Assembly: GCA_036245525.1 (NCBI GenBank)
Contig: BTPG01000005.1
Span: 116,774,619 to 116,838,618 of the forward strand
DNA length: 64,000 nt
Direction of reading: 5' to 3'
Source: Semisulcospira habei
Taxonomy: Eukaryota > Mollusca > Gastropoda > Semisulcospiridae
In this document: in pieces, positions 35,901 to 48,594 of the stretch
Numbering within the stretch: position 1 is the stretch's first letter
How the letters are laid out: every line of letters begins with the position of its first letter
The notes under the pieces: model-generated
What the model saw: only the letters and a program-made list of their open reading frames with translations
Database searches by the model: none
Told to the model about the DNA's origin: nothing
Position numbers and translations under genes: made by a program

Positions 35901-38900
35901 CTGTGACAAACAGTGGGCTCAGCAAGAGGCATAGATCTTCATGAGCCCCCGCAACTGCGGGGCTCATGAAGATCTATGCCTCTTGCTGCTGATTTGTGTT
36001 CAATTCTCTCTCTAGGCAGTGAACTGGTTACTATTTTTTTTTTTTACAAGCCTATTTTTTTTTTTTTACAAGAGAAGTATTTCAGTAGTTCCATCCAACA
36101 TTCATGCATATAAAGTCTTACATACATTTCAAATGAAACAAGGTATATGCCATGCAGAGACAGTGAACATACCAAAAGTTGCACGCTTATCTTTGCCAAC
36201 CACAATTCATCAAATGAAGAATACCTGCTTAATTTGTTATGCCTGATCACTGGCAACTAGACTGATCACTGGCGAGCAAGAGACACCGATTCACAATGTT
36301 CATTGTATCACGCCACGAGTATATTAACACATTGTGCCTGAGGTATGAAATACCCACACTTTGGAATTATCCTCCGAGGACTGCATTACAATTCAGGAGA
36401 CTGATCGACCACGATCGTTCAAGGTTGGTGGCAGAATAGCTGCTTGGTGCCTATAGGTTAGTTAGTTGAGTTTAGCGCCAAGCTATTCTGCCACCACCCT
36501 TGAAATATCATGGTCGAGCCATATCTTGCTGTGGTGTGTTGTGGGCAGAATGAGTTAATAGAAGTTGTTGTGCATTACAAGTGGACTTGGACTGCATTGG
36601 ATTGAATTCAGTGACTTCAGTAATAAGAACATCACCAGACTTATCTGTACGTCAGATAAGTGAATATGTTGTACATGTATGCAAAGGGAAAGGTCTGAAA
36701 GTGGGTTGTATCACAATGGCAAATATTGAAAATGTAAACAGATCATGCCCATACTATTGTTTTGTTTTAAAGAACCCTATGGCTATCAGTGGTGCTTTTT
36801 GTCATTATTATTCCTGCACTGTCGACAGCCAAAGTACAAGATGTACCGGCATGTATGCTAGGATATATATCTAAGTGTCTGTTGCAACAGAACAGTATAA
36901 ACAATCTGAAAAAAATTTGGACAGACGGATAGATGGCTGGACATGCAGAGGAGTGAATGGATGCATGGATGAATCAACCGAGATGGTTGGATAGACCTTG
37001 ATATATATATATATATATATATACATAAACTTGTAAGCAGTAAAGATCATACAGTTTTACAATATACCATCACCTCCAGCATCAGTTGTAGACGTATCAA
37101 CCATGATAGCTTCAGGAAGTGCCTGACTAATGTCCCATCCACAACATGATGAATCAAGGTAGTGTATGGTTTATTTGGTATCTTTCCACCAAGCAAATCA
37201 GAAACTATCCCACACCGGTTGTCTCCCTTGATTCGCTGCCACTGATAGCGGCAGCAAATCGAGACAACCAGTGTGGAACTACCCCCTGACCCACTATGCT
37301 TCTAGTTGCACGCTGAAAAGGCACTACTCTTCAGCTATTATGGCGAAGCCACTACTGATGACTAGCTGGATGGCACTAGAAATGAAAATTCTCAACTGCA
37401 ATTATAAAGCACAAATTCCAATACACCAAGCAAAATTCCCAGGTAAGCATGCAAAAATGATTGATTGATTGTACATTGCTTAACGTCCCGACAGCAACAA
37501 GGCTTTCTCAGGACGTGCCTGCACTGCTTGTGAAAAAAAACTAAACAGAAAAGTGAATGTATGTCGCCAGCCGGTCAAATACGTTAAATAAACCTACAAC
37601 ATGGGGCCTAAATAAAGCTAAGACCATTTAGCAACACACATCCAATATCAAGAGCTACAGGCAGTGCAGACAGTAGGGAGAGTTTTAAAAAGGCAAATAC
37701 AGGTGAATGGACAAAGGGTAGACAGAAACACATGCCCCAGAATAGAGAGGAAAACCCACCCTGTGGGGCTGACCAGGGTGACCCTGGGAACTAAAAAATG
37801 CCTAACCCCACCCAAGTCCCCCAGGGCAGACCCGGGTGGGGGCATGCAAAAAACAAGCTTTAGGGTTTCAAGCAGCTGTTGATCAAGCCCTCGTCCGCCA
37901 ATGACGATACTGATCAGCAGAAAGGGCACACGACGTGTCTTTTCCGCTGAGCGGTAACATCAACAGCGGTCAAGGCAGCCACAGGTACTGTCAACAGTAC
38001 CAGGGGTCAGTTGCATGAGCAAACATAGTCCCTATAGCGGCGCACCTTGCTTAGTGGCTGGTGCAGGACTAAGCTCGCTCATGCAACTGGCCCCAGGGGC
38101 TGCATGCACAAAGTTATAAAGCTTAGTCTTGGGGGGGGGGGGGAGGGCGCAGCATACTTGGGGGGCAACATGCACAACAAATTACACAGCAAAGCATATC
38201 ACCTTTGTCCCCATTCATATTTACACCATCCTGCTTAGTGGTGGTTGGAGAGGGCCGGGTCTCCACTTTGTAATCGGTCATGCAATTTACGGAAGCCAAC
38301 GAGCAGAGCAAAACAAACAAACAAGGTCAGCTGGAACTACTTTGCAGGTACCACACCGCAAGCAAATATATCTGCTTTATCCATGGGTGACAAAATACAA
38401 ATTTAAATGACTGAAAATGGCCCGTGGACAAACTGTAACCCACAATCCATGGCCAGCAAGAGACAAATTCTCATGAGCCCCTGCATCCGCAAGACGCATA
38501 AAGTCTCACAAGCCCCTGCGGACACAGGGGGTCATCAGACTTTATGCCGCTTGCAGATGGAACAGGCTGGCTGAAGGGTTATTCTGTCGGAAACAAAAAG
38601 CTGAAATTCTGCTTTCTGAGGTTTTGAAACAGCTGCATGAATCAGTTTACAGGACTGAAGACTGTCCCCTGTGTTTCTCTTAACCAAACTGCCCATAATG
38701 AGTGACTTGGCCGACTGCTGCTGCCGCAAGGAGACGACGTCGCAAATGGGGCTAAATCAAGCATTTTCAGTGTTTTGATTGATCACCGTCCATGCACATC
38801 ATCTTGGGTACTCGTGCTATGTACATGTACTACATGTACTATGTACATGTACTAATGTGACCAGCGACATCACACAGCAGCAGGAGAAGATGTTTTCAGC

Positions 38901-41900
38901 TAAGCTGACTATTAGAAACAAATTCAGTGCTTTCTAAATTCTTGTAGAAGGCAAGTGTAGTCTTCACCAAAACAATGTAAGCATGAAAGCAAATACAAAG
39001 GACTGCATATATCCTGGCACAGGGTAGTGTACGTTCCGTTCAGCGTCACATCTGCAGCAAGAAGCATTAACCCCTTCACTGCCAGAAGAACACAATTTGT
39101 GTTCCCTAGTCATCAAGAGAACATGGACTTTTTTTCTGCAAGAGGCATAGATCTTCATGAGCCCCCGCAGTTGCGGGGGCTTAAGAGGATGTATACCTCT
39201 TCAAGTTGGGTGGCGTTCAAGTCTTCTTGACAATGAAAGGGTTAAGGGTGATGCTTGCATGGCTAGCTTGGGGCATGGACAGATGCCAAGAATATCAAAC
39301 AGCACCCTTGATCCATCAAGCTTCTGGTGGCTTGCTGTGGTTACTGAGCAAACTACTGTTGATCCCGGTGGCATGCCGACAGGAATTACAGAAATGTTCT
39401 GAGATTTCATTCATGGCCATGACAAAATATTAATAACCAAAGAGAAATAAATTCTCACCTGTGTTTCTGCCAACACACTGCGTGAGTTCCAACAGCAGTG
39501 AAATCAGCAACTGCCAAGCCACGTAGGCTGCCATCACATACCTCATGTAGTCCGGTGCCCCCGATTTCTCCAGCGCAATGCCGAAAAATATTGTTATCAC
39601 TGAAACGCAAAAACAAGGAGTATCCTTAACCCCTTTGTAAACGCTGGCAAAGTTACTGTAAACAGCACAGGTGGCTGCATGTAAGGGGTTAACCCATTTA
39701 ACCCCACCAGCCGCATTTCTTGGAAGTATCACCTAACGACTATGTATCAGTTGCATGAGATGGATCGACCATGATAATTCAAGGATAGTGCCAGATTAGC
39801 TTGGCGCCATCAGGCCGATCATGGTTGATCCATCTTCTGCTGTAGGGTGCCGGTGCTAAATGGGTTAAAATGCAGAAAATGCTCTCACTGATGTAGACAA
39901 AAATGCAGTAACAAGAATCCTACACACAAGAAGTAAAAATAAATAGGGTTACGACTGATAAACAAACAAAAACAGAAATTATAACGACTTTTCACAAAAG
40001 GTCATCGGGCTGAAGTAGGCCATGCGAGAGCTGATTGCAGCTGATGTCAGCGTGATGACGTTTTGTGCACTGGAAAAAATACAGGCCTTGGCTAACAACA
40101 AACCAAAAAATGCCAATTTAACCTATTTAACCCCACAGGAATTACAGGAGATAGACTGACCATAATTTAAGGTAGTGCCTGTGCAGATTAGCTTACCGCC
40201 ATCAGGCGTCACTCTAATCTGACACTACCCTAGAATTATCAAGGTCGATCCATCTCCTGCTGTAGTGCATCTGGGGCTAAATGGGTTAAACTGCTCTACT
40301 ACTGCATCTGTGGCTGAACTAATACTAGGCACCAAAAAAACTCTACATCTTGTGCTAAAAACGGTTCTGCATCACACGCACACACACACACAAACTTTAT
40401 TAACCCATTCAGCCCTGATGCACTACAGCAGGAGATGGGTCGACCATGATAATTCAAGGGTAGTGCCAGATTAGCTTGGTTTGTCGGCGCCAAGCTAATC
40501 TGGCACTGCCCTTGAATTATCATGGTCGATCCATCTCCTGCAACAGGTGCATAGTTGTTAGATGACGCCTCCAAAGTTTGGGATATACGTGCGTCGGGCT
40601 GAATGAGTTAAGTAGTAACTTTACCTCCCAGTATGTGAGCAGCAGTGCCAACAGCCCAGTGAGCCCAGTTGAAGATGGGACGTCTGGGAGTGTTGGGGTG
40701 TGGCCTGAACAGTGCCATGATAGGCTGCACGCAGATGAGATAAACCATACCTCATGCGGCAGCAGAGGAGACAAACCATACTTCATATCACAATCAGGCT
40801 AAAGACAGTAGGTCGAGGGCCTACTGGTATATAGTATGTTACCCCCTTTACAGTAAGGACCAAAATGACAAGTTTCGGAGGATGGCCTTGATAGCTGCGG
40901 CATATGCCGCTGTAAAAGAGGAAACTCCTTGCGAGCAAGAGGCATATATTCTCATGAGCCCCTGTGACTCATGAAAAAAGAATATACATCTCATGCAGAT
41001 GGCGCGGGCTAGGTAATACAAAGAATGTTTGAAGCCCACGCAATACATGCCCACTTCTGATTTGGGGATAACCTCTAATAACCCAGTGCAAAAGTGAGCA
41101 AAAGGTCCTCAGACTGACATCAGCTTTGACAGGTTTGATTGCAAAAATTAACCCATTCAGTGCTGACGCACTACAGCAGGAGATGGATCAACCATGATGA
41201 TTCAAGGGTAGTGCCAGATTAGCTTGGTGCCATTAGGCACCAAGCTAATCTGGCACTACCCTTGAATTATCATAATCGATTCATCCCCTGAAACTGGTAC
41301 ATAGGTGACACTTCCAAAATTTGTAAAATGCAGCCTTGGGATTAAATGGGTTAATGAAGGCTCTGATGAACCCTTGACACTCCCAACCCACACAAACACA
41401 CACATACACCAACATCAGTAAAGAAAAGGGAGGGGGAGGGATGGAGGGGGGGGGGGAGCATATTTTATGCCACTGTCGACAAAACTCTGGTTGATCTTTA
41501 CACGTCTTTCCTGCACAATAATGCATTTCTGATAATAACCCCAGTAAAATTTGTGTCACCTGTGTGTCGGATAAATTCAAAAGATCATTATCGCATCCCG
41601 CAACGATGCCCTACATTCCGGAATGGCTTATAGAACCCCACACTCAGACCAGGCCCACACTGGATGTAAATTAATCAGGCACATCATTGCAGCTGAACAC
41701 AGTACATAACTGTTGATGTCACAGTATAAAGTACTGTTAACGACACAGCTGCAGCACTTCGTGTTAGGGAGGCCCTTTCAGGGTTATTACATGTATAAGA
41801 AAAACCGAAGGTTCTATGTGTTCTATGAGTCTGTTAACCCAGACACACCACAGTAAGATATGGATCGACCATGATAGTTCAAGAGTGATGACAGAATAGC

Positions 41901-44900
41901 TTGGCGCCTATGGGCGCCAAGCTATTATGGCATCACCCTTGAACTATCATGGTCGATCTGTGTCCTGCACTGCACTGTAGTCTTCAGAGGATAACAGCAA
42001 AATTTTGGATTTCAGTCTTGGGGTACTATCAAGCTGGCATGACATGATACAGTCAGCATACAACAAGCAATGGGTGGGGACTTGCTTTTGACACTCAGTT
42101 CTGGCTCCTTTCAGAGCCTCAAAGCCTGAACTTGTCTGTCAATAACCAGCCTCAGCTCATAAAAATTCACCACCACCTATCACTTAACTCATAATTAACC
42201 TTTTAGCTGATGATTTCTACAGGAATCATTGCAAGAAAAAGTGCTACTGACAGCCAAAGGGTCAATGATGTCTGAATACCTAAGTAAATAATGCAAGCTA
42301 AAACACGTACGTTGATAACACACAGAGCTGTAACAATTATCCCCAGTATAGGATGGGCTTTTTTGAAACTTTCTCCAGAAATCTGCAAACAAAAACAAAC
42401 AAAAATCAGTGACAGCATCCCAAACAATCTAACATTTCATAATTATTGGTCTTTCTTGCTTGGTTACTCCATTCTAGCCTACAGCTGTGCAAGCCATGCA
42501 GTGATTCCAAGTTAGTAACCCTTTTTACACTGATACACTTTAGCTTGAAATAAATTTTACTATGATAGTTCAAGGGTGGTGCCAGAATAGCTTGGCGCCT
42601 GAGGCGCCAAGCTATTCTGGCACCACCCTTGAACTAAAATGGCGGATCTAACTCCTAATCTGCAATTGAGCCTTTATAGGACAATAAGCAAAATTTACAA
42701 ATTCAGCCAGAGGATGCAATGGGTTAATCAATTGAAAGGTACACACAACAGAATAAGGGGAGACCACCTGATTCAATTTCATCATAAATGACATCACACA
42801 AACTTGATTTTCTCCCTTACTAAGAGTGCATTTTTGCTATAGCTAGTACATGTACGTTTGGGGGTTGATGCCATCGTATGTATTCTGCATTGGCAAAACA
42901 CATACGGCAGAACATCAAACTGCAAACGTTTTGACACTTTAATGCATTATAAAACATCATACTGCACGACACAATGTTGTACAGGTCACACTCTTTGAAT
43001 GCAAATTTCATTAAAACTAAGTGATATAGGGCTCGGGAAGTTCCCCGTGTTGCCTAGCAGCATCAGCGCATCATCTGCCATCTTAAGAGGATAGAATAGA
43101 CTTCAGATAGTAGCGAAGTAGTGTTTCAACACATTTTTCTTTATGTTTCTTCCTCTTTGGAAACAAAAAACAGATTCTGGTTAGCGGTTTCCTACGGTGA
43201 TGGCAAGACTTGCTGTTATTGCCTATAGCACGTCAGGACTTTCCTGACATTGTCCTGACAGCGATTTCCCTATGAGGGCCTTATCGCGAATCCTCTCAAG
43301 ATGGCCGCCACGATTAGCGTGATGACATCAGCTTCCCGAGCCCTATTTGGAATGCAAAGAAATGTGCTTCAGGTATGTTACACTGTTTTCTGCCATGTGC
43401 TAACTGTTTGGATTTGATCGTTCAATGTTTCTTTGCTTGTTTCCATATCTCATTGCGTGTGTTCTCTGCCTAAATTACACATCTGGACTGCCATGCAGAT
43501 TTGTGTAGTTTCATTCACTTTCCAACCTTTTAGAAAATCGGCTACAACGTTGCCACCCTACACTCCACGCACTGTCAAGTGAAATAAGTCACATTGTCAC
43601 AATGAACTAGACACCCAAAGCTGTTGAATGAACCCTTTAGCTGTTGGTAGCTACCGACAGCCAAAGGGTCAACTCACTGACCCATGGTCTTCAAAAATCT
43701 TAAATGTCCGCTTTTGGAGTTGTCCTCGGGAAATTGTGTTGCAGTTCAGAAGACGTATCATACCCTAGAACTGATCATGCCAGCAGGCAAAGTTCTTCGA
43801 GCCGACGTTGACCGCAGTGGGCCCACGCACAAGGGCCATTTTGCTTACTGGAATGGTCCATATGTCTTATTGTAATACATCACCCCTGACTATCAAGTAG
43901 ATCATGATCAATATGATCTTTTAACCCTTATCATTTGGAATACACCAGTGTGTGAAATAAGTTTAACTATAATAGTTCAAGGGTAGTGCCAGAATAGCTT
44001 GGCGCCTCTAGGCGCTAAAATATTCTGGCACCACCCTTGAACTAAAGCCATTGGTCTATATCATTATCTGTAAGTACTATAATGTAGCTTGCATAATGGC
44101 AGTGTACAAATTTGAAGCTTTTAGCCCCAGTATGATATAGGTTAATAGCTGAATATTTGTAAAATGTGTATACTTACCTCACTGTATCCGCCCACTTCTA
44201 CAAATATGATGATGAAAGCAATCACAGTAGCCAGCAGTACAAGCACCATGCTGGCTCGGTGAATCTGTACAAAAACAGGGAAAACAAGGCATAAAATGAC
44301 CTTTGCAATTATAACAAAACTCGGATAAAATTGAGATGTCCTGTTAACCCATTAAATCCTGAGGTTGATTTTTCCAGATTAGTGAGTTGTCCTGTGAAGG
44401 CTACATTTCAGTGCCAGCAATAGACTGACCATGATAGTTCAAGGGTGGTGCCAGAACAGCTTGGCGCCCCTGGGCGCCAAGCTGTTCTGGTACCACCCTT
44501 GAACTATCATGGTCAAATTTACCTCACTTGAGAGTGTATCAGGATGTAAAGGGTTATGGGTCTTTTTGGGACATTATTTTGCTTATAATAAACTGCCGAT
44601 ATAGCAACAAGCACTATTGGGTCCCTTAGTGTGCTTCTTTTGTTTGTACAGAAGACAAAGCTCTTTTCATTACTGTGACGAACAGCTTGCTACCAGACTT
44701 TGATTTAAGATTTAAGATATTTATTGTCCCAAAAGGGATATTCTTGTTACAAATGAAAAGAAAAGGGGAGACTGAAAGTACTAATATTCTTGTTACAGCT
44801 CACAGAACATAAAGAAAGAGGTAAAAATATTAGTAAGAAATATAGTCATAAAAAGTAGAACACAAATGAGACAGATACAAATATAATCACTGTGCACATC

Positions 44901-47900
44901 ACATTCTAACTGCACATCACATAAAAGATGTAAGCAAATTAATTTAAGCATCACATTATTGATTAAATATCACATAATTTGCGGCACATACTTTAGGCTC
45001 TTACAATAAGACAGCTAAAAAATGTCATTAAAGGTATTCATATAAACACGCATGCACACACACTTATCAGTGTCGCCAACGAAGCGCCACATCGCATCAA
45101 GTTCTGCAAAGTTATGCAAGTCAGCTCTTTAAGGGCAAAACACAGCAGTCTAACACCATTATGTTAATTGAATCCACTGTCTTACGCCCCCAAAGCCCCA
45201 AATGCCAATACATGTATTATTTATACCATGTGCCCAAACAATCATCTGTTTAGAACTTTTGTGACTGTAGGCATATGATACACATTTTTTTGTCTCAGGA
45301 AGCACTCTATGCAAATAAAACTGTGGAAAAGACACACCGTGCTAATTATGTCTCCCAACACCCAACAACTTCTTGCTACTGTGCTGCACATTTTACCTGG
45401 AACCAGATTTTCTGTCCGAACCAGGTGTTGTCGGGCCACACGGGCTTGAAATATCTCGCCATCACGATGCCAATACTGGCTGCAAATACCCAGGCCACCA
45501 GCATCAGACTGCCTGTAATGAACACAAGCGTAATTCAAATATCAAAATACTTTATTGCCCATGGAAGAGAAATTTGTATCTTCATCATGTCATTATGAAA
45601 ATTATACACTGTATATGTACAATATCTTAACCCATTTATCCCTGACATGCTACAGAAGGAGATGAATCGACCATAATAATTCAAGGGTAGTGCCAGATTA
45701 GCTTGGCACCATCAGGCGCCAAGCTAATCTGGCACTACCCTTGAATTATCATGGTCTATCAATCTCCTGCAACTGGTATATAGTTGTTTTGTGACGTGTC
45801 TAAGACGAGTTCACGTACCTGGGCAGCAAGGTTACCACAGATGGAGACTGCACAAGGGAGATCACCACAAGAATCAGCAAAGCCAACCAAGCCTTCGCAA
45901 TGCTGAAACCCATCTGGAGGACCACAAGCCTGAGCATCCACACCAAGCTCCGTATTTTTAAGAGCAACGTGCTGAGTGTCCTTCTATATGGGTCAGAGTG
46001 CTGGAAATCCACTACTGCTACGGAACGCAAGCTGGAAGTCTTCCAGAACAAGTGCCTGCGACGGATCATGAAGGTCTTCTGGCCAAACATGATTACAAAC
46101 GAGGAACTACGGAAGAGAGCAGGCGCAGACAGCATCGCTGAAACCATCGCCACACGGAGATGGAGATGGCTAGGCCACATTTGCAGAATGTCACTCGACT
46201 CATTACCAAGGGTGGCACTGAGATGGACACCACAGGGGAAGAGAAACCGTGGGCGACCAAAGGAGACGTGGCGCCGAACCGTGGAGCGAGAGCTCAAGAA
46301 CAGAGGCCTTACTCTGCAAACAGCACCCAAAATAGCAGCTGACAGACAAAAGTGGCGCTCCCTTGCCGTCGCCTCAAGCACCAGACGGCGCAGAGAGGAC
46401 TGAACTGAACTGTGACGTGTCTAAAATGTAAGAAATGTGGCCGCAGGGTTAAATGAAACATGTAGTCTAAAACAGGCAAGGACTTCATTCCACTACATAC
46501 ATTGTACTATTAAGTAACACAGTCACACACACTAAAACATATTTCACTGTACAGTCACCATAGTCTCTTCCACCAGCCAAAGACAATATTATATCATTGC
46601 TAGGTGGCTCATGAGAGTCCAAGTCTGTTGCAGAAAGGTGAGATACCTCTGCAGCTTTTGGTGAATAAAAGAACATGTACATCTCCTGCAACATGAGGCA
46701 ACCTGCCTTGAAGGAAAAAGATTTAGTTAACCTTTTTAAACCCATGGCCACATTGTGGAGATGTCACCTGACAACTGATTACCAGATGCAGGAGACAGAT
46801 TGACCATGAGAATTCAAGGGTGGTGACAGATTATCTTGGCGCCTGATGGCGCCAAGATAATCTGTCAGCACCCTTGAATTCTCATGATCAATCCGTCTCC
46901 TGCTGCAGTACGCTGGGGCTAAATGGGCTCAGATGCAACTCGCACAAGCGAGCAAGCAAAGACCCTAACACGATGGGTTATGACCCCTGCCCTCAAAGTC
47001 TCTTCTATATGAGCTTGCATGGATTTTCCCACTTTTTGCATAATATGCTTGCAGACATCATAAGAAAGATAGAAACTGCATGTCTTCCTAAATCAAATTG
47101 TCAGAGAGAAAGAGAGGGAGAGCATTGTGTCAATTCATGTATTACACCCATGCCTCTAGTGCTTTGTGTCAATTCAGGAACATTGTACAACACTGATGTG
47201 TCTGGTGCTTTTTTACATCACCATCACTGTCTGATTCTTTTCCAGAAGTTGCGGATTCTTACTTTTGACATTCTTTTCTACAAATAATTATCTTTTTTTT
47301 TCAAAAAGTCGAAGAGGTAACAAAGTTGGCTAATGAACTCATCCAATATCTTTCTCAATACTAGCTATATCCAAAATTTCAAGTGAATATAAAAAAACAA
47401 GATGGGAAAAACATTAACCCACAAAGCTCCCTCTATATGAGAGCTGACCTCGCTGTCAAGGGTCTTTCTCTGTTGTCTTTGAATCGATTTTGATGTTGAA
47501 AAATCTCCTACTGAAAAAGCCTTGCAGATCATGCCAATGCGTGATTGAGCTCTGTAAGGGGCGCAGTGCATACACATCATTGATTTGTAAAATGTCAATT
47601 GTCATGACATTTCACTTTTGCTTCTAGACTTGAGAAAATGGTGACAAAACTAGAATTTCAGTTTGCTACAATTTGTGTGAAATGAGACTGACTTTACCTA
47701 GCTACATCATATACTAAAGTACACCTGCATGCTATTCTGACAGCACGTCAATGTGCGTGTGTGCGTGCATACGTACGTGCGTGCATGTGAGAGAGAAAGA
47801 GAGAGTGAGAATTATGTCGTATATAGAGTATTGTGTCAATGTCTGCCTGTTGACGAAGTTGTTTCTTTTACATCACCGTCTGATTTTCTCCAGAAGTCAA

Positions 47901-48558
47901 AGTTTTTTACTGACAAAGTTGAAAAGGTACAAAGCTGACTAACGTATTCATCCAATTTCTTTCTCCAAAATAGCTATAACCAAAATGTCAAGTGAATATG
48001 ACAAACATTGCGGAGACTAATCTGGGTCAACCAACTTATTATAAACATTCTTTCAAGTCTTCAATGAGACATCCAATTTCAGTATGCTAACAGGCTTTTA
48101 GCCACCCCTTGAGCAAAGTATTTTGCCAAATTTCAAGCCTGTATGTTCAGAAATACTGGAGACTGTCATGTTTACATACATACACGTGCACACACATATA
48201 CACACACATAACGGGCTTCGTGCCAGATGTATGTTCTGCAGCGAGGTAACTAGAAATGACATAATGTTACTTCAGTAGTCATAGGTTTATGCCTGCCCTC
48301 CATGCATCATGGGCATGCTATTGAATTCGCCCCACCATGACCCATCCTAAAAAGTCCCTTCTATAAATAGAAGGGACTTAAAAACCTGACTTTAATGTGT
48401 AACCAACTTTCTATACACGGTCATCTAACTCTTCAGTCAGACATCTAAGTTCAATATACTCAGAGGCTCCTTTAGACACCCTATGAAAGCATTTCCTTTA
48501 TTTTCAAGCTTGTACATGTACATACACAAACATAATCTCATGTTTACATATATATGCA

Positions 48559-48594
<36 letters not shown>

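Larger units (their letters stand above)
45627..46455. mobile_element. TTAA-started hairpin element, family A (class ii), split by a LINE
   Basis: The left part, 45627-45803 (TTAACCCATTTATCCCTGAC, full hairpin), and the right part, 46411-46455 (ending CCGCAGGGTTAAATG), make one element interrupted by the LINE insertion at 45804-46410. Confidence 0.85.

Noticed and set aside
43298..43370. Possible first coding exon with Kozak-like ATG and GTATGT donor on the plus strand
   Set aside because: It lies inside the right arm of a foldback element whose left arm carries the matching sequence, so the signals are better explained by the repeat.
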